A stretch of DNA of 64,000 nucleotides from Pelagerythrobacter marensis (GTDB taxonomy: Bacteria > Pseudomonadota > Alphaproteobacteria > Sphingomonadales > Sphingomonadaceae). Shown one piece after another: positions 1 to 10,099 of this stretch (positions are counted from its first letter, which is position 1; each line of letters begins with the position of its first letter). Position numbers and translations under genes: made by a program. The notes beneath the pieces are model-generated. The model saw nothing but the letters and a program-made list of their open reading frames with translations, searched no databases and was not told the DNA's origin. The stretch spans positions 931,001 through 995,000 of the forward strand of contig NZ_CP144918.1 of assembly GCF_036700095.1 (NCBI RefSeq), in the 5' to 3' direction.

Positions 1-141
1 GCGCTGACCAAGCTCAGCGAGGACAATATCGTGAACCTCGACGACGAGCGCCGCGCGGCAATGGTTTCCAACCTCATGGTCGTGCTCTGCGGCGACCGAG
101 AGGCGCATCCCGTTGTCAACGCGGGCTCGCTCTACCAGTAA
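1..141 (+). CDS. 3' end of an unidentified gene (possibly SPFH/band-7 protein)
   Basis: The first 141 bases read as an open C-terminal tail of 46 residues ending in Leu-Tyr-Gln and a TAA stop; the start lies outside the window. The tail has a charged helix followed by a short hydrophobic segment ([10 protein letters not shown]) and a small-residue end. This resembles, from memory, the C-terminal tail of SPFH/band-7 membrane scaffold proteins of sphingomonads, but no diagnostic domain is inside the window, so that identity is a guess. The coding frame itself is supported by its uninterrupted reading and typical codon use. Confidence 0.45.
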   Translation, partial: ALTKLSEDNIVNLDDERRAAMVSNLMVVLCGDREAHPVVNAGSLYQ

Positions 142-160
142 AGCTGTTTCGGCCCGATCG

Positions 161-364
161 ATGCCTGCCAGAAAAGCCTTTGCCCTCCGTCTCGATCCCG
201 CGGTTCACGCCGCGGTCGAGCGGCTGGCTGCCACCGAACTGCGCAGCGCCAATGCGCAGATCGAGGTGCTGCTGCGCGAGGCGTTGAAGGAACGCGGGAT
301 CGAGGTGCGCCCCACTGCCCCGCCACGCCGGGGCAGGCCGCCCGCCGATACGGCCGGCGACTGA
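161..364 (+). CDS. Small ribbon-helix-helix (Arc/HicB-antitoxin-like) DNA-binding protein
   Basis: This encodes a 67-residue basic protein. Residues about 5-45 fit a ribbon-helix-helix fold: a short strand (KAFALRLDP) followed by two helices (AAVERLAATELRSANAQIEV). The C-terminus is Pro/Arg-rich and probably disordered. Such proteins bind DNA as dimers and are often antitoxins or Arc-type repressors. No toxin gene sits beside it: upstream is the tail of another gene and downstream a beta-helix protein, so a toxin-antitoxin role is not supported here. I chose the ATG at 161 because it starts directly before the strand; a TTG at 113 would overlap the upstream gene and add an unfitting leader. 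Confidence 0.7.
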   Translation: MPARKAFALRLDPAVHAAVERLAATELRSANAQIEVLLREALKERGIEVRPTAPPRRGRPPADTAGD

Positions 365-425
365 ACCGTGCGCGGCGTCGCGGGGTTTAGCCGGGCGTTA
401 ACCCCTTGCGCTTAACCCGGACGCC

Positions 426-1409
426 ATGGATACCTGTGTCCGCACCATGCCCGCCCGCCACTCCGTCGCGCTTGCCGCTGCCATCGGCGCTCTGGCCGTT
501 GCCGCGATTCCCGCTGCTGCGCTGTTTGCCCAACCCGGCCCGGCGCCGTTTACCGTGGTGGAGACCGGGGCTGGCTACGCCTCGCTTCAGCAGGCGGTCG
601 ACGCGATCGGAAACGGCGACGGCACGATTGCGATCGCCAGTGGAACCTATCGCCAGTGCGCGGTTCAGGAAGGCGGATCGATCGCCTATCTCGCCGCCGA
701 ACCGGGCAAGGCCATGTTCGAAGGGAAGACTTGCGAAGGCAAGGCCGCGCTCGTGCTGCGCGGGCGCGCGGCGGAAGTTTCCGGCCTCGTGTTCCGCCGC
801 ATGGCCGTGCCCGATCATAACGGGGCCGGCATCCGGCTGGAGCGGGGGAATCTCACCGTCGCGCAGTCGTGGTTCGCCGACAGCCAGCAGGGTATCCTGA
901 CGGCGGACGATCCTTCGGGCCGGATCGTGATCGACAAATCGACCTTTTCCGGTCTCGGCACCTGCGAAGGTTCGGGCGGTTGCGCCCATTCGATCTATGT
1001 GGGCGACTATGGCCACCTGCGCGTCACCCGCAGCCGCTTCGAACGGGGCACCGGGGGGCACTATGTCAAGGCGCGCGCGGGCCGGGTCGAGATTGCCGCT
1101 TCCAGTTTCGACGATTCGGCCGGGCGCGGGACCAATTACATGATCGACCTTCCCGCAGGCGCCACCGGCCAGATCACCAACAACTGGTTCGTCCAGGGCC
1201 GGGACAAGGAGAACTACTCCGCCTTCATCGCCGTGGGGGCGGAAGACATCAACCACAGCTCGGACGGGTTGCAGATCGCCGGCAACGACGCGCGTTTCGT
1301 GCCCGCGCTGAAACGCAGCTCGACTTTCGTTGCCGACTGGACCGGCGCCCGGCTGGCGATCGGCGACAATGCGCTCGGCCCCGGCATCCGGCGGTTCGAG
1401 CGGCGTTGA
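426..1409 (+). CDS. Secreted right-handed parallel beta-helix protein
   Basis: The product is 327 residues. The N-terminus (residues about 8-36) is a hydrophobic, Ala-rich signal peptide, so export to the periplasm or beyond is expected. The remainder shows the repetitive short strands, Asn/Gly turns and 'I..N.F/W' rungs of right-handed parallel beta-helix (pectate-lyase-like or NosD/CASH-like) proteins, with an early GYASLQQAVDAI segment typical of the helix cap. Several Cys pairs (TCEGKT; TCEGSGGCAH) may form disulphides. No pectate-lyase catalytic set is evident, so substrate is unknown. An internal ATG at 447 is an equally good start. It is flanked by unrelated small genes and is probably transcribed alone. 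Confidence 0.7.
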   Translation: MDTCVRTMPARHSVALAAAIGALAVAAIPAAALFAQPGPAPFTVVETGAGYASLQQAVDAIGNGDGTIAIASGTYRQCAVQEGGSIAYLAAEPGKAMFEGKTCEGKAALVLRGRAAEVSGLVFRRMAVPDHNGAGIRLERGNLTVAQSWFADSQQGILTADDPSGRIVIDKSTFSGLGTCEGSGGCAHSIYVGDYGHLRVTRSRFERGTGGHYVKARAGRVEIAASSFDDSAGRGTNYMIDLPAGATGQITNNWFVQGRDKENYSAFIAVGAEDINHSSDGLQIAGNDARFVPALKRSSTFVADWTGARLAIGDNALGPGIRRFERR

Positions 1410-1461
1410 CCGGAACCGCCGGCGCGCCATACCGGTTGTAGGCGCGAAAGGACATATTCCG

Positions 1462-1725
1462 ATGGCAGGTGGCTGGGCCCGCGACGGGGCCGTTCAGGAC
1501 CAGATCGACGATACCGTGAGCGACGCGGTGCAGGCGGTACGCACCCGAATGCCGCGCGGCGAGAGCGCCGAGTTCTGCGACCTGTGCGGCGAGGAAATTC
1601 CCGAGAAACGCCGTGAGGCCCTCCCTGGCGTCCGCACCTGCGTCGCCTGCCAGTCCGAGCGGGACGCGGCGATCAGGTCCACCGGCATCAACCGGCGCGG
1701 CAGCAAGGACAGCCAGCTGCGTTAG
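1462..1725 (+). CDS. DksA/TraR-type C4 zinc-finger protein
   Basis: An 87-residue protein with two CxxC pairs (CDLCGEE and CVACQSE) about 20 residues apart, the C4 zinc finger of the DksA/TraR family. Members of this short class (YbiI-like) lack most of the DksA coiled coil; DksA itself acts in the RNA polymerase secondary channel with ppGpp. The acidic coiled-coil tip residues of DksA are not obvious here, so transcriptional activity is uncertain. The ATG at 1462 follows a GAAAGGA ribosome binding site at the usual distance; a longer upstream extension lacks family similarity. Confidence 0.85.
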   Translation: MAGGWARDGAVQDQIDDTVSDAVQAVRTRMPRGESAEFCDLCGEEIPEKRREALPGVRTCVACQSERDAAIRSTGINRRGSKDSQLR

Positions 1726-1798
1726 AGTCGTCTTGTTCTAAGCTGAAGCGGCACCGGCCTGGCCGCGCCTCAATGAAAACGACTCCAGACCGGTCCGT

Positions 1799-2296
1799 TC
1801 AGCCGAAAGCGGGGGCGTAAGTCACGATGCCGCGCGGTGCGCCACCCCCGATGACGAGGCGCTGGAAATACTCGGGCGGCGGGCCCGGATAAGCGAGCGC
1901 CGGGTCGTGCGCGAAGCCGAAGCGGTTGTAATAGGCCGGATCGCCCAGGACCACGCAGCCTGCCGCTCCGCGCTCGTGCAGCATGGCGATGCCCCGTTCT
2001 ATCAGGGCGGCCCCGATTCCGCGCCGCTGGCGCTCGGGCGCGACCGCGACCGGGCCGAGGCCGTACCAGCCCGCGCTGCCATCGGCGATCGAGACCGGCG
2101 AGAAGGCGGCGTGGCCCACGATGTCCAGCCCCTCCTGCGCCACCAGCGAGATCGCCAGATCGCCGTCGGCGCGCAGGGCATCGACGATGTCCGGCTCGCT
2201 GCCGTCGCTGTGCGGCGTGCCGGCAAAGGCCGCGCTCACGAGATTGCGGATCGCGCTCTGGTCGCCGGCGCGTTCGGGGCGGATTGTGACGCTCAT
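1799..2296 (-). CDS. GNAT-family N-acetyltransferase (YhbS-like)
   Basis: A 165-residue cytosolic acetyltransferase. The acetyl-CoA-binding signature appears as VAPERQRRGIGAALIERGI (about residues 85-103), preceded by the GLGPVAV strand and followed by a C-terminal segment (VVLGDPAYYNRFGF) that is characteristic of the YhbS-like subgroup. Its substrate is unknown. The ATG overlaps the TGA of the upstream ribA by ATGA, so the two are translationally coupled in a leftward xth-ribA-GNAT operon. Confidence 0.88.
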   Translation of the reverse strand: MSVTIRPERAGDQSAIRNLVSAAFAGTPHSDGSEPDIVDALRADGDLAISLVAQEGLDIVGHAAFSPVSIADGSAGWYGLGPVAVAPERQRRGIGAALIERGIAMLHERGAAGCVVLGDPAYYNRFGFAHDPALAYPGPPPEYFQRLVIGGGAPRGIVTYAPAFG

Positions 2297-3372
2297 GTCA
2301 GCAAGTGGCCCGACCGGTCGCGCTTGGTCGCGAGATAGCGCGCGTTGTGCGGATTGTCCGGCAACTGATGCGGGATACGTTCGGCCACCGCGATGCCGCT
2401 GGCGGCGAGAGCGTCGACTTTGGCCGGGTTGTTGGTCATCAGCCGGATCTCGGGAACGCCCAGCAGCTCCAGCATTCGCGCCGCGACCGGGAAATCGCGC
2501 GCCTCGTCCGGCAGACCCAGCCGGCGATTGGCATCGACCGTATCGAAACCCTGGTCCTGCAGGCGATAGGCGCGCAGCTTGTTCACCAGGCCGATCCCTC
2601 GGCCTTCCTGCCGCAGATAGAGTAGGACGCCCCAGCCGCCGCGCTCCGCCTCGTGCGCCATCGCGTGGAGCGCGGCGTCGAGCTGCGGCCCGCAATCGCA
2701 TTTGAGGCTGCCGAGGATATCGCCGGTCAGGCATTCGGAATGCAACCGCACCAGCGGCGCCGTGTCGGAGCGCTGCGTGCCGATAATCAGTGCGACGTGC
2801 TCGCGCATATCGTCGGCGCTGCGGAAGACGACGATCTCGGCATCTTCGCTCGCCGAAACCGGCAGCCGGGCGCGGGTCGATATCGTCAGCGCCGAGGCGT
2901 CGGCCCAGGCGGCGAGGTCGGATGGCGCGACCGGCTGCGCTTCGCCCGCCTGTTCTGGATCGACCAGAAAGGCCGGGAGAATGCCGGCGATCCGCGCGAG
3001 TTCGAGCGCGGCAACGGCGTGCTCGGTCCAGGCGATCTCCTCCGCGCGGAAAGGGCCCTTGAGCGGCGAGCGCAAGTCGAGCGCCGGGTCCGCCACCGGC
3101 AGGGCCGCCGCCAGGTCGAACGGTTCCGCGCCGTGGATCAGCACGGGAGCATGCGGTTCGGCGGCCTCGCGCTGGTTGGCGAGCTTGAGCGTTTCGGCGC
3201 GCGCGGCGGAGATCAGCATGCGGTCGGCCCGCGCCTGCCGCGCGATGGCCGTTTCGACCGGCAGCAGCAGCGGCCCGCCGTCCATCGCCAGCGGCCAGCC
3301 GTGGCGCAGGGCGTCGATCGCCTGCGCCACCCGCCGCGCGGGCGAGGGGCCGGATGCGGGCGGCAGGCTCAG
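2293..3372 (-). CDS. ribA: GTP cyclohydrolase II with N-terminal extension; probable CTG start
   Basis: GTP cyclohydrolase II opens GTP to the pyrimidine precursor of riboflavin. The C-terminal 200 residues carry the zinc ligands (CLTGDILGSLKCDCG), the catalytic QEGRGIGL segment and the terminal TNNPAKVDAL motif. The N-terminal about 160 residues resemble a shrunken DHBP-synthase-like half but lack its DDEDREN-type acidic motif, so the protein is probably monofunctional. No ATG or GTG begins at a sensible place after the xth gene. A CTG at 3372-3370 overlaps the xth TGA as CTGA, exactly as ATGA junctions do elsewhere here, and follows GGAG by eight bases on the minus strand; I use that start, giving 359 residues. 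Confidence 0.85.
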   Translation of the reverse strand: MSLPPASGPSPARRVAQAIDALRHGWPLAMDGGPLLLPVETAIARQARADRMLISAARAETLKLANQREAAEPHAPVLIHGAEPFDLAAALPVADPALDLRSPLKGPFRAEEIAWTEHAVAALELARIAGILPAFLVDPEQAGEAQPVAPSDLAAWADASALTISTRARLPVSASEDAEIVVFRSADDMREHVALIIGTQRSDTAPLVRLHSECLTGDILGSLKCDCGPQLDAALHAMAHEAERGGWGVLLYLRQEGRGIGLVNKLRAYRLQDQGFDTVDANRRLGLPDEARDFPVAARMLELLGVPEIRLMTNNPAKVDALAASGIAVAERIPHQLPDNPHNARYLATKRDRSGHLLT

Positions 3373-4160
3373 AGATCGAACTCCGTGATGAGCGGAACGT
3401 GGTCGCTCGGGCTGTCCCAGCGCCGCGTTTCCTCCACGAACCGGTGGCCGGTTGCCTGCTTCGCGAGGTCGGGGCTGGCCCACATGTGGTCGAGCCGCCG
3501 CCCCTGATCCTTCTGGCGCCAGAAACTGCGATAGGACCACCAGGAATAGTTGCGCTCGGGCGCGGGGATAAATGTCCGGCCGAGATCGACCCAGCCATGC
3601 GCGTCACGGAAGCGGCCGAGCGTTTCCACCTCGATCGGCGTATGGCTGACGACCTTGAGCAGGGCCTTGTGATCGTAGACGTCGCATTCCAGCGGGGCGA
3701 TATTGAAATCGCCCACGATCAGCGTCGGCCGGTCGATCGCATCGGCCCAGCGCGTCATCCGTTCGAGGAAGTCGAGCTTCTGCCCGAACTTGGGGTTGAC
3801 CTCGCGGTCGGCGACATCGCCGCCGGCGGGAATGTAGACATTCTCCAGCACCATGCCCTGTCCCGGGCCGAGCAGCTCGACGCCGACGTGGCGCGCCTCG
3901 CCGTTGTCCTGCCAGTCGTGGCGGGAAAACTCGCGCAAGGGCACCCGGCTGACCGTGGCCACGCCGTGATAGCCCTTCTGCCCATGGACCGCCTGATGGA
4001 CATAGCCCATGTCGGCCAGCGCCTGCGCCGGGAACTGGCTTTCCTGGCACTTGATTTCCTGCAGGCAGAGAACGTCGGGCGCCTGTTCCTCGATGACGCG
4101 CTTGACCTGCCCGATACGCAGGCGGACCGAATTGATATTCCAGGTGGCGATAGACAGCAT
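3369..4160 (-). CDS. xth: Exodeoxyribonuclease III
   Basis: A 263-residue AP endonuclease/3'-5' exonuclease of the ExoIII family acting in base-excision repair. Visible landmarks are the N-terminal SIATWNINSVR strand, the metal-binding Glu in CLQEIKCQE, the YIPAG loop, GDFNIAP, and the terminal LDHMW and SDHVPL His-containing motifs. Length matches the family (about 260). It is the first gene of a leftward operon with ribA and the acetyltransferase, from which it is separated upstream by an intrinsic terminator at 4242-4276. Confidence 0.95.
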   Translation of the reverse strand: MLSIATWNINSVRLRIGQVKRVIEEQAPDVLCLQEIKCQESQFPAQALADMGYVHQAVHGQKGYHGVATVSRVPLREFSRHDWQDNGEARHVGVELLGPGQGMVLENVYIPAGGDVADREVNPKFGQKLDFLERMTRWADAIDRPTLIVGDFNIAPLECDVYDHKALLKVVSHTPIEVETLGRFRDAHGWVDLGRTFIPAPERNYSWWSYRSFWRQKDQGRRLDHMWASPDLAKQATGHRFVEETRRWDSPSDHVPLITEFDL

Positions 4161-4241
4161 GGCCCGGCCTTAGGTGCCCGGGCCGCTAGCGGCAAGCCAG
4201 CGAAGCGCGGCATCGCACCCGGTTGCCGGCGGCGCGGCAAC

Positions 4242-4276
4242 AAAAAACCCTCGTGCCGGGGGCATTGGCACGAGGG
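4242..4276 (-). terminator. Intrinsic terminator (minus strand)
   Basis: A perfect 10-bp stem (CCCTCGTGCC at 4248-4257 with GGCACGAGGG at 4267-4276) around a nine-base loop is followed on the minus strand by six T residues (4247-4242). It lies almost 190 bases past the lolA stop and about 80 bases before the xth start, which suggests it ends a transcript other than, or in addition to, lolA. Confidence 0.85.
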
Positions 4277-4369
4277 TTCCATGTTAGCGTTCGTCACGCT
4301 GTGACAAGACGGCTTTTCTCTTGCGAGATCAGGGCAACAGGGGGGAAACCCGTCTCGCGCCGTCTTGCG
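4242..4369 (-). ncRNA. Candidate small RNA between lolA and xth
   Basis: The 298-base gap between lolA and xth has no coding frame of note but folds well on the minus strand. From a -10-like TATCTT (4381-4376) a transcript beginning near 4369 would start with a 9-bp stem (4359-4367 with 4305-4313) continuing into a 6-bp stem (4353-4358 with 4323-4328), then a 5-bp hairpin (4293-4297 with 4301-4305, competing for one base), then the intrinsic terminator. That is a self-contained three-hairpin RNA of about 128 nt. No good -35 element is seen, and I do not recognise the RNA. It could instead be a lolA 3' UTR. Confidence 0.4.
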
Positions 4370-4423
4370 AAGGCCAAGATAGGCATCGGTGGCTTTCTAA
4401 CCCATGAACGGGGGCCGGCATCT

Positions 4424-4449
4424 CGTCGCAAACGGCGAACGCCGCGACG
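4424..4449 (-). terminator. GC-rich hairpin just past lolA
   Basis: Ten bases beyond the lolA stop, CGTCGC (4424-4429) pairs with GCGACG (4444-4449) and an inner GGC/GCC continues the stem. It lacks a T tract, so it is a weak terminator at best, or a 3'-end stabilising stem. Confidence 0.35.
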
Positions 4450-4458
4450 CGAAGGCGT

Positions 4459-5169
4459 TCAGCGCGGGCGGCGGGTGGATCGGCGCGGATCGCGATAGGT
4501 GAACGCGCTGTCGGGCACCGAAATGCCGTAACGATGATTGCGCAAGCGCACGGTCGTGCGATTGTTCTGCACGTCGAGCGCGACCCAGTTGGTCAGTTCC
4601 AGCCCGCCGGGGGCGGAGGCATTGCGCGTGAAGATCAGGGTGATCACCCCGAACTGCGGCTTGTCGGGATCGCGGACTTCGACGCTGACAACATTCGGGT
4701 GAGAGGTCGGCACGAGCCTGCCGTAGCGCTTTACGTCGCGCGCCGGGTCGAGCAGCGCGCCGAGCGGCGAATCGGAGATCGGCCAGCGCTCGACCTGGTT
4801 CACCTCGTAATCGATCATCGTGAACGACTTGCCGTTGGATACCAGCAGCAGCGGCACGCCGTCTTCGTACTGGAAGCGGATCTTGCCCGGCCGCTTGAGC
4901 GTCATCACGCCGGAGACCGTGCGACCCTTGCGGTCGGTCTGGGTGAAGTCGGCCTTCATCGTCGAAATACCGCGCAGGGCGGCAACCGCACGATCGAGAT
5001 CGCCCTCGGCCGCAGCAACCGGCGCGGCGGGCGCCATCAGCGCGGCAGGCACGGCCAGCGCCAGTGCGGCTGCGAGCGCGGAGACGCGCGGCAGACCGGC
5101 GGCCCGGAAGGAAGCTAAGCGGTGCGCCAGGCGGCGCAGCGGGTCTACCGTGATCTTGTGCACTGTCAT
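4459..5169 (-). CDS. lolA: Outer-membrane lipoprotein carrier protein LolA-like
   Basis: A periplasmic chaperone-like protein that would shuttle lipoproteins from the inner to the outer membrane. After a long basic leader and an Ala-rich signal segment (residues about 30-55), the mature part shows LolA features: MKADFTQTDRKGRTVSGVM, RPGKIRFQYEDG and the SPLGALLDP segment. At about 236 residues it is slightly longer than typical because of the leader. I chose the ATG at 5169 since upstream starts add only basic sequence. LolB is not in the window. Confidence 0.88.
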   Translation of the reverse strand: MTVHKITVDPLRRLAHRLASFRAAGLPRVSALAAALALAVPAALMAPAAPVAAAEGDLDRAVAALRGISTMKADFTQTDRKGRTVSGVMTLKRPGKIRFQYEDGVPLLLVSNGKSFTMIDYEVNQVERWPISDSPLGALLDPARDVKRYGRLVPTSHPNVVSVEVRDPDKPQFGVITLIFTRNASAPGGLELTNWVALDVQNNRTTVRLRNHRYGISVPDSAFTYRDPRRSTRRPR

Positions 5170-5233
5170 GCTCCGTCGATTAGGGCTGGAGCATTGAACC
5201 GCCGCTGAATTCATCCGGTTCCGATGGTTCAGC

Positions 5234-5401
5234 TTACTTGATCTTCGCTTCCTTGAACTCGACGTGCTTGCGCGCGACGGGATCGTACTTGCGGAAGGTC
5301 ATCTTCTCGGTGATGTTCCGGGGATTCTTTTTCGTCACGTAGTAGAAGCCCGTGTCGGCAGTCGAGACGAGCTTGATCTTGACGGTTGCGGGCTTCGCCA
5401 T
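5234..5401 (-). CDS. rpmG: Ribosomal protein L33
   Basis: A 55-residue basic protein reading [16 protein letters not shown]..., followed by the [10 protein letters not shown] and KKYDP-like ([13 protein letters not shown]) blocks of bacterial L33. The gene is read leftward from ATG at 5401 to TAA at 5236. It lacks the CxxC zinc pairs of the zinc-binding L33 form, so it is the zinc-independent type. It stands alone between lolA and arfB. Confidence 0.95.
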   Translation of the reverse strand: MAKPATVKIKLVSTADTGFYYVTKKNPRNITEKMTFRKYDPVARKHVEFKEAKIK

Positions 5402-5535
5402 GGCGTGTTCCTAAAGATCGACAGGGGCAATCCGGTGTCGCCGGACCTGCCCGAAAAAATACAGGCGGCGCGCACGGCACCGCCCTTCCGGCGCGGCCAT
5501 TGCGCGATTCACCGGCGAAAGTCAAGCGCGCGTGC

Positions 5536-5940
5536 CTACCAATCGACCTTGCCGCGCCCGGCCTTGACCGCGCCGCGCGCCTTCTTGGCCTTGAGCCGCT
5601 TGACCTTGCCGACGCGGTTCACGCGGCTCTTGGCTCGCTTGCGCGGCGGGGTGAGCGCGTCGCGGAGCAGTGCCGCGAGCCGTTCGCGCGCCGCTTCGCG
5701 GTTCTGTTCCTGCGTGCGATATTCGCGCGCGGTCAGCACGATCTCGCCGCCCTGGGTCAGGCGGCTGCCGGCGATTTCCTTCAGCCGCTCGAACGCTTCG
5801 GGCGGCATGCCCAGGGCGAAGACGTCGACTCTCAACTGCACCGCGGTCGCCACTTTGTTGACGTTCTGCCCGCCCGGGCCGCTTGCGGCGATGAACTTCT
5901 CCTCCGCGATCTCGAGCGCGCGATCGAGGATTCTACCCAT
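5536..5940 (-). CDS. arfB: Peptidyl-tRNA hydrolase ArfB (ribosome rescue)
   Basis: A 134-residue protein with the GGQ release motif (GPGGQNVNK, Gln at about 25) and a Lys/Arg-rich C-terminal tail that enters the mRNA channel of stalled ribosomes. The family hydrolyses peptidyl-tRNA on ribosomes lacking a stop codon. Length and tail match ArfB rather than RF1/RF2. The ATG at 5940 overlaps the end of the rluA-family gene by eight bases; a TTG at 5946 would add two residues. It is the last gene of the pabBC-rluA-arfB run. Confidence 0.92.
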   Translation of the reverse strand: MGRILDRALEIAEEKFIAASGPGGQNVNKVATAVQLRVDVFALGMPPEAFERLKEIAGSRLTQGGEIVLTAREYRTQEQNREAARERLAALLRDALTPPRKRAKSRVNRVGKVKRLKAKKARGAVKAGRGKVDW

Positions 5941-6582
5941 CGGCAAAACCCAGTGCTGCGAAATCGGGCGGGAGGGGAGCCGCGGCCTCTATCGCCGGTT
6001 TCGCCGCGCGCTGGACGATCAGACTCGCGGCATGAAGCATCGTGCGCGCCGCGCCCTTGCCGGTGCCGTAGACCGGATCGCCCAGCAGCGGAATGCCGAT
6101 ACCGCTGGCGGCATGAACGCGGATCTGGTGCGTGCGGCCGGTTTCGGGAGTGAACTCCACCAGAGTGCGTCCGCCATTGCGGGCGATCGCGCGCCAGTGG
6201 GTCAGCGAAGGTTTGCCCTTGCGCGCCGGGATCATCCGCCAGCCTTTTTCCGCGCTGCTGATCTTGCTCAGCGCGAGTTCGACCGTTCCCGCGTCGTCGG
6301 CCGGCTCGCCGTCGAGAATGCCGAGATACCGCTTGGTCACCAGGCGTTCTTCGAAAGCCCGCGCGAATCGTTTCAGCGCCTTCGGATTGCGCGCCAGCAG
6401 CAGGCAGCCCGAAGTGTCGGTATCGAGCCGGTGCACCGCAACCGGCGCGCGCTGGAAGCCGAGCTTCAGCCTGTCGAGGTGGTCTTCCAGCGATGCGCCG
6501 CCCTTGCGCGGGCGTTCGATCGGCAGCCCGCCGGGCTTGTCGATCACCAGCGCCTCGCCGTCTTCGAAGAGAATGTCGATTG

Positions 6583-6586
<4 letters not shown>
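5933..6586 (-). CDS. RluA-family pseudouridine synthase
   Basis: A 217-residue pseudouridine synthase. The catalytic Asp is in HRLDTDTSG (Asp about 55), followed by RYLGIL, TGRTHQIRVH and LLGDPVYG, all RluA-family blocks. There is no N-terminal S4 domain, which places it with the short RluA/TruC-like members. The RNA target (rRNA or tRNA) cannot be told from sequence. Its ATG overlaps the TGA of pabBC by ATGA. Confidence 0.9.
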
Positions 6587-8406
<1,820 letters not shown>

Positions 8407-8511
8407 TCGGCCAGCCTTAGGGCCAGCGGGAAAATAGGCCAAGCCGGGAACTTGACCGCCCCCGACGGGGTGGGCCATGCCATGGCGGCATCGAGGCGGG
8501 AGGTTCGCGCA

Positions 8512-10086
8512 GTGGGTGAAATATTTCTCGGTCTGGCCGACAATGGAGAGAAGCAGTTTCTCGACCTCTCGCGCGCCAACCGGCACGGGCTGATCGCCGG
8601 GGCGACCGGCACTGGCAAGACGGTGACCCTGCAGGGCCTGGCCGAGAGCTTTTCCGCCAATGGCGTGCCGGTCTTCGTCGCCGACGTGAAAGGCGACCTG
8701 TCGGGTATTGCCATGGCCGGCTCGCCCGATTTCAAGCACGCCGACAAGCTCGAGGCGCGCGCGCAGGAACTGGGCATGGCCGACTATGCCTATTCCGACA
8801 ATCCGGCGGTGTTCTGGGATCTTTACGGAGAGCAGGGCCATCCGATCCGCACGACGATATCGGAAATGGGCCCGCTCCTGCTCGCGCGCCTGCTCGATCT
8901 CAACGACACGCAGGAAGGCGTTCTGCAGATCGCGTTCCGCTATGCCGACGACAACGGCCTGCTCCTGCTCGACCTCGGCGACCTTCAGGCGATGCTGGCG
9001 CACTGCGCAGAGAACGCGAAGGAACTGAGCGCGAAATACGGCAATGTCAGCCGCGCCAGCGTCGGCGCGATCCAGCGCCAGTTGCTGAGCTTCGAAAGCC
9101 AGGGGGCCGATCGCTTCTTCGGCGAGCCGGCGCTGGAGATCGACGATTTCCTGAAGTGCGACGAGCAGGGGCGCGGCTATATCAACGTGCTCGCCGCCGA
9201 CAAGCTGATGCGCAGCCCCAAGCTCTATGCCACGTTCCTGCTGTGGCTGCTCGCCGAACTGTTCGAAAGCCTGCCCGAAGTGGGCGACCCGGACAAGCCG
9301 AAGCTGGTGTTCTTCTTCGACGAGGCGCACCTGCTGTTCGACGATGCGCCCAGGGCGCTGGAGGAGAAGATCGAACAGGTCGTGCGCCTGATCCGGTCGA
9401 AAGGGGTGGGCGTGTTCTTCGTCACCCAGAACCCGATCGACATTCCCGAAGACGTGGCGGGCCAGTTGGGCAACCGGGTCCAGCACGCCCTGCGCGCCTT
9501 CACCCCGCGCGACCAGCGCGCGATTCGCGCCGCGGCCGAGACGTTCCGCATCAACCCGGACCTGGACGTCGAGCAAGCGATCACCGAGCTGAAAGTGGGC
9601 GAGGCGCTGGTCTCCACCCTGCTCGAAGACGGTGCGCCATCGGTGGTCCAGCGCACGCTGATCAAGCCGCCGCGCAGCCGGCTGGGGCCGGTGAGTGCGA
9701 AAGAGCGTGCCATCGTGCAATCGGTCAGCCCGTTCGCGGGGAAATACGACACCGCGATCGACCGCGAGAGTGCGGAGGAGGTTCTGGCACAGAAAGCCGC
9801 CGATGCCGCCGCCACGGCCGAGGAAGTGGAGGAAAAGGGCCGCGAAGAGGTCGAGAAACGCCCGCGCAGGAGCCCGTCGATCTGGAGCAAGGCGATGAAG
9901 CGCGCGATCGGCGCCGCCACCGGATCGGGCGCGGCGATCGCGGCCAGCACGATCACCGGCAAGCGGTCGCGGGCCAATCCGATCAAGACCGCCGCCACTT
10001 CGGGCCTGGGGTCGATTGCGACCGATCTTGCCGGGCCGCTCGCGGGCCGGTTCGTGCGCAATCTGATCGGCGGCCTGATGCGCTAG
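8512..10086 (+). CDS. HerA-like DUF853 ATPase
   Basis: A 524-residue P-loop ATPase of the helicase HerA-like/DUF853 group. The Walker A GATGTGKT is at about residues 30-37 and Walker B is [11 protein letters not shown]; an arginine-rich tail follows, with a Gly/Ala segment at the C-terminus. Relatives of HerA move DNA, but DUF853 proteins have no settled role. I place the start at GTG 8512, eight bases after a GGGAGG ribosome binding site; an ATG at 8482 has no such site. It is divergent from pabBC and ends just before the kinase gene running the other way. Confidence 0.85.
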   Translation: MGEIFLGLADNGEKQFLDLSRANRHGLIAGATGTGKTVTLQGLAESFSANGVPVFVADVKGDLSGIAMAGSPDFKHADKLEARAQELGMADYAYSDNPAVFWDLYGEQGHPIRTTISEMGPLLLARLLDLNDTQEGVLQIAFRYADDNGLLLLDLGDLQAMLAHCAENAKELSAKYGNVSRASVGAIQRQLLSFESQGADRFFGEPALEIDDFLKCDEQGRGYINVLAADKLMRSPKLYATFLLWLLAELFESLPEVGDPDKPKLVFFFDEAHLLFDDAPRALEEKIEQVVRLIRSKGVGVFFVTQNPIDIPEDVAGQLGNRVQHALRAFTPRDQRAIRAAAETFRINPDLDVEQAITELKVGEALVSTLLEDGAPSVVQRTLIKPPRSRLGPVSAKERAIVQSVSPFAGKYDTAIDRESAEEVLAQKAADAAATAEEVEEKGREEVEKRPRRSPSIWSKAMKRAIGAATGSGAAIAASTITGKRSRANPIKTAATSGLGSIATDLAGPLAGRFVRNLIGGLMR

Positions 10087-10099
10087 CGCCCCGGCTGCG

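Noticed and set aside
113-160. TTG start for the small ribbon-helix-helix gene
   Set aside because: It would overlap the upstream gene and prefix a non-homologous leader; ATG 161 opens directly on the fold.
161-364. Toxin-antitoxin system
   Set aside because: The protein is HicB/Arc-like but no adjacent toxin gene is present.
2293-3372. Bifunctional RibBA
   Set aside because: The N-terminal half lacks the acidic DHBP-synthase motif.
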